Notes under the pieces: model-generated | What the model was told of the DNA's origin: nothing | Databases searched by the model: none | The model's input: only the letters and a program-made list of their open reading frames with translations | Part shown: positions 26,633 through 26,966 of the stretch, one piece after another | How positions within the stretch are numbered: position 1 is the stretch's first letter | How the letters are laid out: every line of letters begins with the position of its first letter | Translations under genes and position numbers: made by a program | Source of the DNA: Streptomyces albus subsp. albus | Lineage (GTDB): Bacteria; Actinomycetota; Actinomycetes; Streptomycetales; Streptomycetaceae | Reading direction: 5' to 3' | Assembly: GCF_000719865.1 (NCBI RefSeq) | Contig: NZ_JOID01000044.1 | Span: forward strand, 1 to 26,966 | DNA: 26,966 nucleotides

Positions 26633-26966
26633 CCCCTCTCCCCCACCCCCGTCCTTCATCGCGCCCGCGCGGTATGCCGGCGAACGCCGCCGATCCCCCG
26701 CACCGCGCCACCCGCCCCGAGAAGCGGCCGAGCCGGATCGCGGGAGGGCCGGACCCGGCCCTCCCGCACCCGTCGCGGCGCACCTACGCCGAACACCCCC
26801 CGGCCGCGCCCACGGAACGCGGGAGACCACACCGGCCGACGGCATACCACCACCCTGGACAGCCCCTGGCAGGGGGCGTACACCGAGCCGCCGTACGCGA
26901 GGAAACACCCCCCGGGCCACCACCACCCACCCAACCCCCCGGGCCGCGGGGTGGCCCGGGGGGGTG
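26633..26966. other. Sequence beyond the adapter, linkage unproven
   Basis: GC-rich Streptomyces-like DNA with no credible gene. Since it lies past an adapter, its position relative to the rest of the window is uncertain. Confidence 0.6.

Overview
The window is very GC-rich, actinobacterial DNA, and reads as the end of a linear Streptomyces replicon. The first ~300 bases are a cluster of perfect palindromes with TTC, ATC, AGC and CTGCG loops. They begin inside the sequence I remember for the archetypal Streptomyces telomere, with about ten outermost bases missing. Next to them is a telomere-linked pair: a frameshifted small gene, then an 888-residue helicase-like gene of the TtrA kind. Codon use, GGAGG-type ribosome binding sites, rare TTA leucine codons and the gene families all fit Streptomyces.

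Layout: 1-300 telomere; 440-3822 terminal gene pair; 3844-8053 (minus) a Tn554-like trio of two tyrosine recombinases and a DUF6262/TnpC-like protein, both recombinases frameshifted; 8130-9500 an IS256-family element with 21-bp inverted repeats and a frameshifted transposase; 9732-12722 (minus) a five-gene regulatory block holding an ECF sigma factor (with a TTA codon), a 330-residue partner, a zinc-finger HTH protein and two small membrane proteins; 13874-17122 a divergent pair of a 69-residue membrane protein and a 971-residue HTH-NACHT-LRR protein, the best candidate for a defence system.

From 17.2 kb on there is a graveyard: a fragment of a second TtrA-like helicase, a broken aldo/keto reductase, a broken P4/D5-type primase end with its downstream neighbour, and a truncated exo/endonuclease/phosphatase. 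Intact genes lie among them: a secreted I36-type inhibitor, a winged-helix regulator with a TTA codon, a YciO homologue and a 58-residue membrane protein. The last large gene, 24272-25876, is a secreted peptidoglycan hydrolase joining an Rpf-like domain, LysM and M23 peptidase through repetitive linkers.

The right end is suspect. Positions 26576-26632 are an exact Illumina Nextera adapter with i7 index and part of the P7 sequence, preceded by three 22-bp tandem repeats, so continuity past 26575 is not supported. At least nine frame breaks interrupt recognisable genes, while the longest genes are clean. The pattern suggests real decay of the terminal arm plus a few possible assembly errors.
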